From: Chrysophaeum taylorii | Taxonomy: Eukaryota > Sar > Pelagophyceae > Pelagomonadales > Pelagomonadaceae | Assembly (NCBI GenBank): GCA_029834535.1 | Contig: JAQMWT010000181.1 | Location: 1 to 64,000, forward strand | Direction: 5' to 3' | DNA length: 64,000 bases | Part shown: piece after piece, positions 53,249 to 63,976 of the stretch | How the letters are laid out: every line of letters starts with the position of its first letter | Numbering within the stretch: position 1 is the stretch's first letter | Notes under the pieces: model-generated | The model's input: the letters and a program-made list of their open reading frames with translations, nothing else | Told to the model about the DNA's origin: nothing | The model's database searches: none | Made by a program: the position numbers and the translations under genes

Positions 53249-54865
53249 CAGGCGGGTCGACACTAAAAATCAGCCGACACTAAAAATTACCCGCCCTTTC
53301 GAAACTCAGCTTCCGCAGCTAGGAAGGCCAACAGATCCAAGCCGAAGGTGGCGAAGCGCCCCAAGGCACGGAAGGAGCCCGGGCGGGCCCCTATGACAGC
53401 CCGGGAGAAGCGGCAGCGAGAAAAAGCGGCTCCGAAGCGAGTTTTCAACAAGATATTGGCTGCGTTGGACGCGGAAAAGAAACGCCAGCAGCAGAAAGCC
53501 TTCGCGGAGGCCTTAGCGTATTGCGATAAGGAAGGAGTAGGGGCCGAGAAGTGCATGACGGACCACCCAGAGTGGATTGAGCTCATCACCTGGAGTCAGC
53601 TCGACGATCGACTGAAGGAGCGTGTTTTGTTTGATGAAACAGCCGCGACGCACACTCGCTCGGACCGGATGTCGCTCACGGCGAAGGAGGAGCAGGCGCC
53701 TGTGAAGTGGATTGTTGCGAGCAACAAGGCCCGCGCCGCGCCAAGCTGCGAAGAGATTGGAGTCAAAGTGCGCCATATTTTACTCAAGCGTCGACTTCAG
53801 AACCGGCGCGGCGGACGCAAGAAAGTCCCATTCAACAACGCCAACTACAAACTTGTGTGCGGCCATTCGCCCTCGGGAGAATTATTCATAGGTTTCTTCG
53901 CCCGCAACTCGCACCGGATCAGCACGAAAATCAAGCAAAACAATCGAGGCGAAGCGTGCCGCCGTGAACTGCGACGAGATGGTCGAGGAGTATTTTGCGG
54001 GGATCCACGGACTTCGCGCCGAGCTCAAGGCCGCGGGGATTATGGACGAGCACGGCGCCATATCGGACCCCCGCCTTGTCCTGAACCTCGACGAGGCGCC
54101 CCAGTTCGTGGACTACGCCGACAACAAAGGGAACGACAAGGCCAAGTTTGGGGCCGGCAAGGGTGACGTCTGCTGGGCTGAGGCCTATGACTACCGCGAG
54201 TGCAACACTGACATGATGTACTGGGGCCTGTGCGGGCCGCGATGGACGCGGCTGTCTCGGCATGCTTCGAGGCGTGGCAGCGCTGCAAGGACGGCTGCGT
54301 CTGCGGCCTTGACAACGGCGCCGTGTGCTACGCCAGCAAACTCAAGTACTGCGAGATCTGCGGGGACCTCAAATAGAAGCGGTGCAGTAAGAAGGCGTGC
54401 AAAAAGGCGCTGGAGGATCTTGCATTTGCCGTGCCGGATGATGCTGATGCTGAAGATGAGGAGGAGGAGGACAGCAACGCCGAATTCGAGCGCGAGATCG
54501 GTCACGATCGTCGCCGGCGTCGGCGACCCCAGCCACGAACCATCCAGCTACCTGAGTCCCGCCCAAAGCAGCTCCCAGGGTCCCCACCGACACTTCGGGA
54601 GCTACGGTCATGCTTATTTCGACACCTAGTGCCCCTAGTGAGCCATCATCCCCTTCCTCATGCATGGTAATTTTTAGTGTCGGGTACTGCTAGACATTAC
54701 CCCACACCATGCCACGATCACGCTAAACTGGGGTATGGCGTGCCCCGGGTCCGAAAGGAGAGTGGTCGGGAGTACTCCTGAGTGTCTCACATCGCTCGTT
54801 GGTCGAGTTCGGTCCATGGTACGGCCCTTGCAACAAAACAGTAATTTTTAGTGTCGACCCGCCTG
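53249..54865 (+). mobile_element. Pogo/Tc1-mariner-like DNA transposon
   Basis: This 1617 bp element has perfect 22 bp inverted ends starting CAGGCGGGTCGACACTAAAA, flanked by a TA duplication (53247-53248 and 54866-54867). A second, perfect 18 bp inverted pair, CCGACACTAAAAATTACC, lies inside (53274-53291 and 54666-54683). The interior has a decayed transposase. The TA target and CAG...CTG ends point to the Tc1/mariner superfamily, probably pogo-like. Its short length suggests an internal deletion. Confidence 0.85.
53348..54450 (+). pseudogene. Pogo-like transposase remnant
   Basis: The first frame (53348-54166) starts MAKRPKARKEPGRAP, a basic helical DNA-binding region with KQRQ-type repeats and FAEALAYCDKEG; it reads VPFNNANYKLVCGHSPSGEL before a frameshift. 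The second frame (53964 on) has GIHGLRAELKAAGIMDEHGA, then DPRLVLNLDEAPQFVDYADN, where LNLDE is the first catalytic Asp block of pogo-type DDE transposases. It soon shifts again into a Cys-rich tail (CKDGCVCG, YCEICGDLK, an amber stop, KRCSKKACKK). The remaining catalytic residues are missing, so it is inactive. Confidence 0.65.
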
Positions 54866-54867
54866 TA

Positions 54868-55490
54868 GGCGATTACAAGCAAGCGGGTGGACTTTGGCCG
54901 ATTTTAAATGCGATTTGTCCAAGCGCCACATCACCTCATTGGCCCCACCCTCCACTCCCTCCATGCTGCTAATGGCAGCCACTGGACGCATATGCCTCCA
55001 GAGGGGGGAATTTACCCCAACCCTTCATCATCACGTTCACCACCTTCTTTCGCAACCACCTTGCTTACGTGCTTCTTCTGGTGTGGACCAGAGCAGACAT
55101 ATAGTTCCATCGTATGCCACTCCAGTTCATTTTATCGACACATCCAGCCTCTCGGATTTCCATTGACCTCGTGCTCTTGTTCACCTAATTTGCAGAGCAT
55201 GCGCAAGCATTCCAGGTGCCTACCGCACAATACGCTTATGCTCTGTTGACGCCCCACGCTATTATGGCACATAATAATGCATCCTATGGTGATTCCGACC
55301 CACACCTCTCTGACCTCGAGGACTACATCACTGTGCAAGCTCACTATATTAAGTCACATCTACAAGCTGATCCTCTACTTGTAGTTCAACTAGTCGAAAC
55401 TCCCGAACATGCTCCCGCTCATTCTGATGCCGATTCTTATGCCATCACTTATTCGAATCAAGATCAAGATCATAGCACAGTCGGCCCTGC
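54868..55490 (+). pseudogene. C2 linker after the DNA transposon
   Basis: Matches the C1 linker: LADFKCDLSKRHITS, HWTHMPPEGGIYP and AYALLTPHAIMAHNNASYGD. A purine run AGAGGGGGGAA lies at 55000-55010. It leads straight into RT. Confidence 0.7.
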
Positions 55491-56752
55491 TGAGTACAAG
55501 ATTGAAGCCAAAGATATCAATATTGATGAGTATGAGCTGACCTGCCTAAAAGGTCTCTCGGACGCCGATCGCAAGGCCTACATCTCCCCGATTTCCAAGA
55601 TCTTCGACATAGTCAAGTTCGGCTGCTCTAAGTTATCGCTGCCGATGGCTAACTCCAAGCCCATCGATACCAGGCGCGTGCTGCGTATCAAGACCAATGC
55701 GGCCGGCGAATATACCAAGCACGAGGCGAGATTGGTGCTGAGGGGATTTTTAGCTTCCCTCGGAACCGATTTTTTTAACACGCTCAGCCCGATGGCGCAG
55801 CTTACAGGTATTCGTTTTGTTATAGCAATAGCTGCGCACCTCGGCTTCTCGTCTGTCATATAGATGTGCCCAATGCGTTCGTCCAAGCCCTTATCGATTC
55901 TCATGTATACGTCAAGCTCCCGCAAGGCATCTATTTAATGGAACCTGCAGATGCTAAATACAGAGGCCGTCGACTTCCTAAATTGTTGAAGTCACTTTAC
56001 GGACTACGGCAGAGTCCTGCACTTTGGCACCAAGCAATTAACGGTTTCTTCGATTCTCTTGGCTATCATCGCTTTCGCACTGACACGTGCATTTGTACCA
56101 AGGTCCGAGAGATGCCATCTTCTTGTTGTGCACTTTATCTGTGGACGACGTTGTCGTCATTTGCACCTCAGAGATACTTCGTCTTGAATTTCAACAAGCT
56201 ATGAAGAAGCAGTATTCAGTTGACGCTTTTGAGGAAGTACACACCCTCTTGGGTATGCGAGTTACGAGAACTTCTGATGGCACCATTTCGCTGGAGTGTC
56301 AGGCTAAGATCGACGCAATCTTCGAGAAGCACTCTATGTTACTGAAATTGAAACCTTCCTTGACTCCGATGTCGCTCTCTGCCACTTATAAAACTGGAGA
56401 GCCGTCATCTGAGACGGACAAGTGCATTCTTAACACCTTTTTGACCCTTCTTGGTAAATTGACATTTGTTCAGTTATCTTGCCGGCCAGATATTTCCCAA
56501 AGTCTCAGCCGGTGCTCTCGAGGGGTGCATAATCCATCCTTTTTGCACGTCCAGCTATTGGCCGGTACCTTTCGATATCTTCGCAAACCCGAGAACCGCA
56601 ACCTCCACCTATGATATCATTCGAAGTCTCCCGCCTTGATGGATCACTTGCGCTCTATCATTGGCAATCGCCCAGACATGGCAACCATGTTAGACTACAC
56701 CGCAGAGCAGGTGGATTCTGGTAATTTTGATCCTCTTGTTGCATTTGTAGAT
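55491..56752 (+). pseudogene. C2 reverse transcriptase and start of RNase H
   Basis: EYKIEAKDINIDEYELTCLK, RVLRIKTNAAGEYTKHEARL, NAFVQALIDSHVYVKLPQG, SLYGLRQSPALWHQ and the catalytic LSVDDVVVIC, followed by HTLLGMRVTRTSDGTISLEC and TFRYLRKPENRN. RNase H starts at ATMLDYTAEQVDSGNFDPLV and is cut off at 56752. It is nearly the same as in C1. It is broken. Confidence 0.85.
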
Positions 56753-57775
56753 CGGCATTGTCCGCACTTCGTTATCATAGCAGACAGTGGCCAACTGTGC
56801 TACTTCATGATCCTGAAGATGTGGGAGCGCTTCAGCATTGAAATGCCAGGCCTGGTATTCAGGAGGCAAATCTTCGACGGAGCCAAGATTAAACTCCGCC
56901 ACTCTGGCGTTGGAAGCAATTCCACTCATCGAGAAATCAACAACGGGTCCCTCCGGTTAGAGAATGTCAGCACCGCGACTGCTTTGGGTGCGACTCTTGC
57001 TGCTCGTTCTGCCATGAGAATTGTGACGTGAACCTGTGGGTTTTCAGAGCAGAGTTGACTACTTGTAGACATTCGAGGGGGCTCTGTCTAGCGGAAGTCT
57101 ATGTACACTCATCGGTTAAACGATGGAAGGATGCCTACATAGCAACTGTGCAAACTGCGATTCCAATCAGTGTGAAGGTTAGCACTGACTGGCAGTTGCG
57201 GGTAAGTTGTGCTCTAATGAGCGGTTAGTGCATCATCGTGGAGTGTCCGAGTGGACATACCCAAAATATTCCATAGCGCGCATGCAATCAGTACAGTTAA
57301 ACAGAATACGCACACACCAACACTTTCACGACAACACGATGACATAAAAACAAGTACACAAGGTTACGCAGCCTTAACGTGTGCGGTGTAGCTATGTACA
57401 ACCCATGTTAAGCACATACAAACAAGCGTGTTGCATGGCGAGGTTAGACTGGCGCGGTAACAGTCCAATACCCAACAGTTACGTGCATGCAACACATGAC
57501 TCTTCAGGACCCGCCCACCACCAGCAGAGTATTCCGCGAGGCAGTGGTATAATGTCACTGAAGAACCATCCCGTCTCACCGTGTGAATCTGGCAGGTTAA
57601 GTTCAGAACAGGTTAGTTCCCCTAGCCTCGGCACACGACAGACGAGACATAGGACAACACCTAGGTTAACATGTAATCCTACATACCAACGGGACGCGCT
57701 AGACCATGATGATGAGCGTGAGCACAAATAAGAGGACTGATTCGGTGAAAAGGGAAGAAGAAGGGTAAGGGTAAG
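56753..57775 (-). mobile_element. CopA copy A4, 5' end fragment
   Basis: Read on the minus strand this is a partial CopA LTR (57775 down to 57523), a possible primer-site remnant, about 500 bases of leader, and the start of gag. The gag piece LPPEYQAWHFNAEALPHLQD aligns with CopC gag LPDHLKTWHVNSSHQLTVDV. It ends abruptly at C2 RNase H. The LTR lacks its outer part, so this is a broken and rearranged fragment. Confidence 0.62.
57523..57775 (-). repeat. A4 LTR fragment
   Basis: The minus strand matches the CopA LTR from about CTTACCCTTCTTCTTCCC to GGAATACTCTGCT. It preserves the empty site of the MULE insertion (TTTTCACCGAATCAG). Just inside, GGTGGTGGGCGGGTCC could be a decayed initiator-Met primer site. 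The outer side runs into GGGTAAGGGTAAGGGTAGGG (57763-57782). Confidence 0.7.
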
Positions 57776-57789
57776 GGTAGGGTGGGTTT

Positions 57790-58060
57790 AGGAACCAGGT
57801 GGTTACGCGCGCAGCCCTCCCCTGCCACTGAATGCCCGGGGAAAGTCGATGGACGTCGAAAGGGGCTCCCAACTGGCCACTTTGCTCCGGAGGCCACCCT
57901 CGTAGCTCCCGCACTCGTGATTCTATGCTGCTTTATTTCCTAGAGCCCCGCTGATGAGCGTGAGCAGGAACCGGAAGATCGAGTTTACGTGGAAATCCAG
58001 GCAAAAACGCATGAAAGCGAACGCACTCGAAATATTAAACCTTTTTTTTTTTACGAAGCA
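57790..58060. other. Unassigned spacer
   Basis: No gene or repeat recognised. It contains a GC-rich half and, near 58030, a short T run. It lies between A4 and A6. Confidence 0.4.
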
Positions 58061-58243
58061 GTGTCTCCGAATGATGTCTCGTATTTGAATCAACAATTAA
58101 ACGCTGCTGTGTATACCTGGTGTGTACATGTTGTTCATTAAATGTTTGCATTCTGTCCAGCATCTCCGGTTTCAACTCAACTGTTGGACACCCACGGATT
58201 CGAACTTGACCTCATGCGGAACTCTCTCCCACATCTGCTTCCG

Positions 58244-58264
58244 ACCGAAATGTCGTTAAACTAT
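58244..58264 (+). other. S-L-N-Y site 10 (A6)
   Basis: T-E-M-S-L-N-Y-G-Q just before a jump to the methyltransferase C-terminus. Confidence 0.65.
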
Positions 58265-58492
58265 GGCCAGAACGTTGCAGGCACTTATCACACCCTTTAC
58301 ACTCACATCTGTTGCGTGGTCCTCGATATGAGGCCGCTTATGTTGGACCCCTCCTTTCAACATGACAATGCTACCTTGAAGAGGACCTATGTATCTACCT
58401 TCCTCACTTGTGAACTGCTTCTTTCCAGTCACAGTTCAGATACTATCTTTCAGGCGGATGCATTCATGAGCCACATTTCCAACGGCAGCTGG

Positions 58493-58513
58493 ACCGAAGA
58501 GTCGTTAAACTAC
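58493..58513 (+). other. S-L-N-Y site 11 (A6, methyltransferase / integrase border)
   Basis: T-E-E-S-L-N-Y-R-S-S. Confidence 0.75.
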
Positions 58514-58527
58514 CGCTCCTCAGGAAT

Positions 58528-58927
58528 TCCAGAGAGCTACACTATTATGTGTGCGACACTGGAACATTTCACACCTATCTCTACACGAGGGTTTTCTCTC
58601 CGTAATACGGCTTTCCCTCTTTTTCCTTCCTTCCTTACCCTTCCGCAATTATATTTTCATGACTATGAAGAACCCAGTCTGAAGCTCTTTTCCAACATGG
58701 AGTAGGCCTCCAGGCGCGTACCGTCAGGTACGGGGCTTTCTGTTTAATTAACAGAGGCTTCGTTCCTCGTTGTCAGTGTAAACGCTTCTATGGGATCTAA
58801 TGTCCTTGAGGAGTTAGGGCTTAAATCCCTACCTTGTGTAGTAGCATGTGGCAAGCGGAATGGTCTGTACACGCCTAAGACTGCACGCAGTCTCTACCAT
58901 ATACCCGGAGAGGGTCAAATCTCTCCA
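58528..58927 (+). repeat. C3 5' LTR (400 bp)
   Basis: From TCCAGAGAGC to CTCTCCA, matching the C1 LTRs. Confidence 0.88.
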
Positions 58928-58941
58928 GGTTATGGGCCCAG
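58928..58941 (+). promoter_or_regulatory. C3 primer-binding site (initiator tRNA-Met anticodon arm)
   Basis: GGTTATGGGCCCAG directly follows the LTR, identical to C1. Confidence 0.85.
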
Positions 58942-59556
58942 ATGCGTAGGTGTGTCAGCCCAACTGTGTTGTACGTCTAAATGGAGTGATCAATTTACGC
59001 CTGATCACGAGTACAATGCGACAATGTGTTTGGCGGTGGTCTACTGTACATATTTGTTGTGTGACGGTATGTGCCCCCCTGTTAATTTGGTTTGTGACCG
59101 AGTTGGGTCGGTCACTGGTCACATGCACTCGCATAACCAATAAAATTAAAATTTTTCCTATACAAGCCGCGGAAACTTGTACGGGTTTTCCTTCCATTAC
59201 CCAACAAAAGACTGACTGCTCGAGAACTAATCCATTATTCAGTCTCAAGTCACCCTGTTTTAAATAGCATGTTGATTTGTTTGGTCTTGTCAATAAGCCC
59301 ACGTTTAAAATAACGTACTGTACATAGAACCCGCACTTGAGAAACCCCTCATTCTTATGTGTTGAATATGTCTATCAATCTTATAACCTATATCTTAATA
59401 GGTCACAATCATGTCAAAACAAAAACCAATATCCACCACGGATATCTACAAATAAGAACAAATCCTCGTTGATAAGATTAACGCAGGATTGCGTTTCCAA
59501 GATAACTCAACCAAGGTGAGCTTGCAAATTGAGGTGCTTCGCAGCTTCGCAGGCAT
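58942..59556 (+). other. C3 untranslated leader
   Basis: AT-rich leader homologous to that of C1; no separate gene seen. Confidence 0.6.
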
Positions 59557-60960
59557 ATGACAAGTCCATATGTGGACGCGTTATTCTGCTTCGATTCATA
59601 TGAAGCTTACACCCGGAATGCTCCGGAATATAATCAACTTCTTGAACAAGAAGTTGATATCATCTTCGCTCAATGGAAAGCTGAACAAGTTAACGATTTG
59701 AACTTACCTGATGAAGATGCCCTGCCCGAACATTTAAAGACTGGACACGTCAACTCTTCCCATCAACTAACAGTTGATGTCCGTAATAATCTTGAACGAC
59801 TTTACTACCAAGAGTCGCATAATCTTGTTCGTCCTGAATTAAATAAGGATGTCAAACGTGTCCTCACTTTATTATATACCCGATTCCCCAAATCAATTGT
59901 GCATGATTCATCTTTAACTAACATATCCTTTACAGGTCGCTCTAATGCCGATTGGATCAAACACTGCGAAACTTATGCTGGTTTCTTGTACATATTCTTT
60001 AATTTGGAGTCCCAGGAAAAGCCCGCTCTCGCTATGTGGCCTCAACTAAAGAAAATTTATGCCATTACTGCACATCCCAACAAATTACGTGCTGTGATGC
60101 TTTTAGCTTACCACTACTATGAGACAGTGTCTTGTACAGATGTTACGGAGCTTAAATCTCAGTTTAATCGAATGTCTTTAAATGTTAATTGGTATGCCCA
60201 TGTATTCGTCGAACAACTCCTTGCTTCCCAATCTCAGGCAAAGCAATTAAATAATGATGAAGCATCAATCCAATATAATAACTCCAAAATCACTATTAAA
60301 GCTCACGAGGAGATCTACCGTCTATATGCTAATCCCTCGGATCACGAGCGCTATTCTCAATCTTCATTGGAATGGCGTAAACTCTACGAGACACGCTCTG
60401 GTAACAACTCGAGTCACGATCCCGAATTGTTAAAGCTAGTTGATCCTAACGACGTTCGTCCACTATTGGAATTCATGTTAAAGATATACAATGAGACAAA
60501 ATTTTCTTCTAACCGACGCTTGGATAAACCCGCTTCCTGGATCCCTTACATCCCTGGTACTACCGCTACCAAGCCACCTAAGGTATTATTGATGGACACT
60601 ATTCATCAATCCCACGACTCTCTAAACTACGCTTACTCGTTGTTAGCCACTGTAGCTGGACAGTCTGGCTCCAACGCTCGTAAGCTTCGTAATGCAAAAG
60701 ACAAAGCATCGACAATTTCACCCCGTGACACGACGTACTATCGTCCACCCTCAAATTATAACGTCAAAGGTACCAGCTTCGATCGTCCTGTCTACTCATC
60801 TTCCTCTAACCGCAATGCACGCTCTAATATGTCTCTTATGGACCGGGCTACTTATCAAGTTGATCGTCTTCGCCGCCTGTTTGGTAAATTACAGGAAGCG
60901 AATCCCAACCCTTCCACCGAATCTAAAATGGTACAGGAGGAAATGAAAAGCTTATTGAGT
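59557..60960 (+). CDS. C3 Gag
   Basis: An open frame beginning MTSPYVDALFCFDSYEAYTR, close to C1 Gag through the whole length (RLDKPASWIPYIPGTTATKP, LMDRATYQVDRLRRLFGKLQ). It runs on past the gag end toward the protease linker. It would form the particle. Start codon choice is uncertain because homology with C1 continues a little upstream. Part of a fossil element. Confidence 0.78.
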
Positions 60961-61045
60961 ACCCTCTGGACAACCGCTTCTCAAGCTTCGACACAGTCCT
61001 TAGATCCTGACGAAGCCACCCAAGTTCATCTCTACTTATCTCGAG

Positions 61046-62161
61046 TTGATACTACGTCCAATACCATATCGAACCCTCTTAGAAGCCGATAAGGAATCTC
61101 TTGTTTCAGAAGAAAAGTATCAAACTGAAACATCTGCTCCTGAAGCGTCCCCCAGTGATGCGGAGCAGAGGGGGACTGCTGATACAGAGAAAATGTTCCA
61201 CACTTTCCTGTCCATTAAAGATGATGAAATCGATAACATCCCTCAGCCGCTATTGCAGCACATAAATGCTAAAGCTCAGAATGCTATCGTTCGTCGTCAA
61301 GCTCGGGAAACTTCCTCGCACTCTGAGCTCCCCAGTAATCTAAACAATGAAGATAATGAAGATGGTACAGATCCCCCTGTGTTGCTACCAAAATTAAATA
61401 CTGGTTTTACACTCGTCGCTGTGCCTTCCGAACAAACGCAAAGTTTCATGACACAGTACGTGTTTGGTCAAAGCTCAACACATGCCTGTTATGCAACAAT
61501 GCTTAAATTGTACAACGAGTACAATTTGCCGCTAATGACTACGCCAGGATATGCTGACACATGTGCTTCTCAACATGTAATTAACTTTAAACGTTATGCT
61601 GATCCTGTCCACGTCGTAAAGCTACCCGAGTCCTTGTCGCCTGCTATCCAGACTGCTACGGATACGCAGAGAATCACACATGCTATGATTATAAGGACCG
61701 TCATTCCCACTCTCCCAAAGCATCCAATTGTGGGATATGTAAAGCTAGACGTTGCGCTTGTTCTACCCAAGCAAAACGACCATAACGATCCCGATCTACA
61801 CATCATCAGTATGACTCAATGGGGAGAAGATAAACTTGGTATACATCTTTATGGAGTTGAATTTAAAGGACCATCGTCTATCCAGAGTATAATTGATGAT
61901 AATGTCAAGATTACTTTGTTTAGACTCAGTAACCTGTTGCCAACTCTACCAATTTACTCGCTACAACAAGCAAAAGCGCGTAAAATGGAACTTCGCTCAC
62001 TACAGTTCAGACTATGTGCTTTTAATGAACAACGCGAAATGCTCAAACTATACTCCACCCTCATGGAACGAGTAATTTGCGTCCCATGGCTTAAAACCAT
62101 CCTGGAGTCAATGCATTCGCAGCTGCCTTACACACGCAAGCATTTCCCACCTCCTGTATGA
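61046..62161 (+). pseudogene. C3 gag-protease linker and aspartic protease
   Basis: The linker contains S-D-A-E-Q-R-G-T-A with a purine tract (61167-61175). The protease strand is PGYADTCASQHVINF, followed by TDTQRITHAMIIRT, GYVKLDVALVLPK and MTQWGEDKLGIHLYG. It ends with HSQLPYTRKHFPPPV, just before motif I of the methyltransferase-like domain. Nearly identical to C1. Confidence 0.82.
61167..61175 (+). other. Internal AGAGGGGGA tract (C3, gag-protease linker)
   Basis: Same bases and frame as in C1 (24796-24804). Confidence 0.5.
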
Positions 62162-62179
62162 CGCAAGGTTACAACGTGT

Positions 62180-62550
62180 TTGCTCCATACAGTAACTTCA
62201 TCTACTAGCCCACGAATACCTACAGTAACTTTACTTTGCTCTGGGATGTCCACTCCTGCATTCTTAGCTTGCGCTTCTAATGACCTGCAAATCAACATCA
62301 ACGTTAAAGTTCTTGTTGAGAGCGACGACAATATCACGCACATGCTACGAATACGTTTTGGTAATTCCATCGAAGTTTTCCCATCCTTACCCAAGTTTTT
62401 GACATATCTCCATCGAGCATCGGACGTTGAACGTGCACGATATTACACTGACATAGTGGAATTGACATCACCATGCACAAATCGCAACATAATCAATGGG
62501 AGATCCATTTCCACCTTCGAGCGCGATATGGATGATTCCTTGTTCCCAAG
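62180..62550 (+). pseudogene. C3 DNA methyltransferase-like domain, N-terminal part
   Basis: Motif I TVTLLCSGMSTPAFLAC near 62220, VKVLVESDDNITHML, and motif IV VELTSPCTNRNIINGRS near 62455 are as in C1. The domain is cut after DMDDSLFPSA by the A5 LTR. Confidence 0.78.
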
Positions 62551-62863
62551 TGCAGAGCATTTAGCAAGCAGTGGTAAGTCACCTGGGAAACCATCCCGTA
62601 TCATCGTGAGCGTCTGGAAGGTCAATTCGGGGAATGAAAGGTTATGTTCCCTATATCATCAGAACACGACAGGCGGCATCTAGCACTACACGAGAAAGGT
62701 TAAGTGTATAGTGCAACATACCTCGGGACGCGCTAGACCATGATGATGAGCGTAGGCACAAATCAGAGGACTATTAGATTGTGTAGAAAGGAAGAAGAAG
62801 GGTAAGGAAGAGATCACGTTCTCAACGGACGGATAAGGGTAAGAGGCAGCAGATTTCTCTGCA
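62551..62863 (-). repeat. A5 3' LTR (313 bp)
   Basis: TGCAGAG...CTCTGCA on the minus strand, with the polypurine tract GAGGGGG (complement 62864-62870) next to it. Confidence 0.88.
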
Positions 62864-63013
62864 CCCCCTCGAGATGTCTTAAGCGCAAGGTGCGACTGTA
62901 GAGCATCTCTTGAGAAAGATGATGATGAAGAAAAAAAAAAGGAAAGGAAGGAGAATACAGTCTTGATGGTCGCAGAGGTCACATAAGAGGCATCAAGAGT
63001 ATAACAGGGTGTC

Positions 63014-63976
63014 TTAGGGCTTGGACTTGGTGGAGCTGAGAGTCGACTTGACGCTTTTGAACAGAGCATTACGAAACACAGGTACGACAGACAGTGTGTT
63101 AAAGCTATCTGAGGTGGTGGACGTTACTGGTTCGAGAGTATCGTCTTCGTCCGCTTCTGCTGTCAGGCGGTGAACGCCAATAGTATAATGGTGTGGTACC
63201 ATACGAAACGTGAGTGCAAGTAAAGCATTCAGTAGGGATGGCACTTGTGAGTCAAGTTGTAGGGTGTCCAGTTGGTTTTCCAAAAAGTTAGACTCAGCGA
63301 ACGGATCCGAGAGGATAGAAGGGTCTTCAAATTCACATGCGAAGGGAATGCTTTGAATATACGAGAGCAAATTATCACGCAGACGATGGAGGTGATCGTC
63401 CGGGGAGGAATGGTTGGCGGCATATTGGTCATGAGCTGTTAGCGTTAAGCGAGACAGTAGCTCTGTGATCTTGAACAGTGTTATAAGCAACACGTGTGCA
63501 TTGGCTGTAGGAGGAAAGAGCCGGTTTTCCAGGGAGGTAATTGAAGCAATGGCTGCCTGTAGATCTGTGTGCAGAGATAGATTCTCAGCGCTGAGGGTGT
63601 TGACCTTGCGAATATATAGGCGAAGAGTTTCCTGGAGTTGTTCGACTTGTTGACGCAATGCACCGACATCATCAGGCGAGGCAGAAGGAGCAGGGTGTGT
63701 CGATGGCGAAGACATTTCCAGAGTAGATTCTGATGAGGGAAGTGAGTAGTTAAATGACATTTCGGTCGACACATGCTGTGCAAGTCGGGGGTATTTCGTG
63801 TTTAGGAAGTGCAGAAAGTCTTGACGTTCGGCCGAAGTATAGGTGGGACCGAACATTACATCCAAGAGTGATGGCGGCTTTGTATCGTCTGAGGATGATA
63901 CGTAGTCGTCAAGGTGTTGTACCCACGATTGGATAACAGTATGAATCACATGGTGGTATTTGGTGGGCTTGAACAT
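63014..63976 (-). CDS. A5 ORF3, C-terminal 320 residues
   Basis: An open frame beginning MFKPTKYHHVIHTVIQSWVQ. It holds a helical block, PPSLLDVMFGPTYTSAERQD, before the T-E-M-S-F-N-Y site (63746-63766). A Ser/Pro linker and a long coiled coil follow (RQQVEQLQETLRLYIRKVNT). It ends STLSSTKSKP, as in A1. No membrane segment is seen, unlike C1 ORF3. Function is unknown; it may be a structural or assembly protein of the particle. It probably continues upstream beyond the window, so this Met need not be the start. Confidence 0.65.
   Translation of the reverse strand: MFKPTKYHHVIHTVIQSWVQHLDDYVSSSDDTKPPSLLDVMFGPTYTSAERQDFLHFLNTKYPRLAQHVSTEMSFNYSLPSSESTLEMSSPSTHPAPSASPDDVGALRQQVEQLQETLRLYIRKVNTLSAENLSLHTDLQAAIASITSLENRLFPPTANAHVLLITLFKITELLSRLTLTAHDQYAANHSSPDDHLHRLRDNLLSYIQSIPFACEFEDPSILSDPFAESNFLENQLDTLQLDSQVPSLLNALLALTFRMVPHHYTIGVHRLTAEADEDDTLEPVTSTTSDSFNTLSVVPVFRNALFKSVKSTLSSTKSKP
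63746..63766 (-). other. S-L-N-Y site 12 (A5, inside ORF3)
   Basis: T-E-M-S-F-N-Y, at the same place as site 2. Confidence 0.75.

Larger units (their letters stand above)
51628..56752 (+). mobile_element. CopC copy C2, middle and 3' part
   Basis: C2 begins directly after the A3 LTR inside the linker behind the methyltransferase-like domain. It contains integrase, the integrase-RT linker, RT and the beginning of RNase H. It is split by the pogo-like transposon (53249-54865). At 56752 it joins minus-strand CopA sequence (A4) in the middle of RNase H (FDPLVAFVD). It is broken at roughly five to ten places. Confidence 0.82.
58060..58527 (+). mobile_element. CopA copy A6, fragment with two S-L-N-Y sites
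   Basis: The piece carries a T-E-M-S-L-N-Y site (58244-58264). It then jumps to the C-terminal end of the methyltransferase-like domain (AGTYHTLYTHICCVVLDMRP, TLKRTYVSTFLTCELL), followed by the T-E-E-S-L-N-Y site (58493-58513) that ends this domain in A2 and A3. It is cut at 58527 by C3. Rearranged and broken. Confidence 0.65.
58528..62550 (+). mobile_element. CopC copy C3, 5' part
   Basis: 5' LTR, primer site, leader, gag, protease and the first part of the methyltransferase-like domain. At 62550 it is interrupted, within the domain after motif IV, by the minus-strand element A5. It is very similar to C1. It looks comparatively young, with only about three to five interruptions in the visible part. 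Confidence 0.88.

Noticed and set aside
57763-57786. Telomere-like GGGTAA repeats
   Set aside because: Only about four imperfect units, derived from a TTACCC-containing stretch of the CopA LTR.
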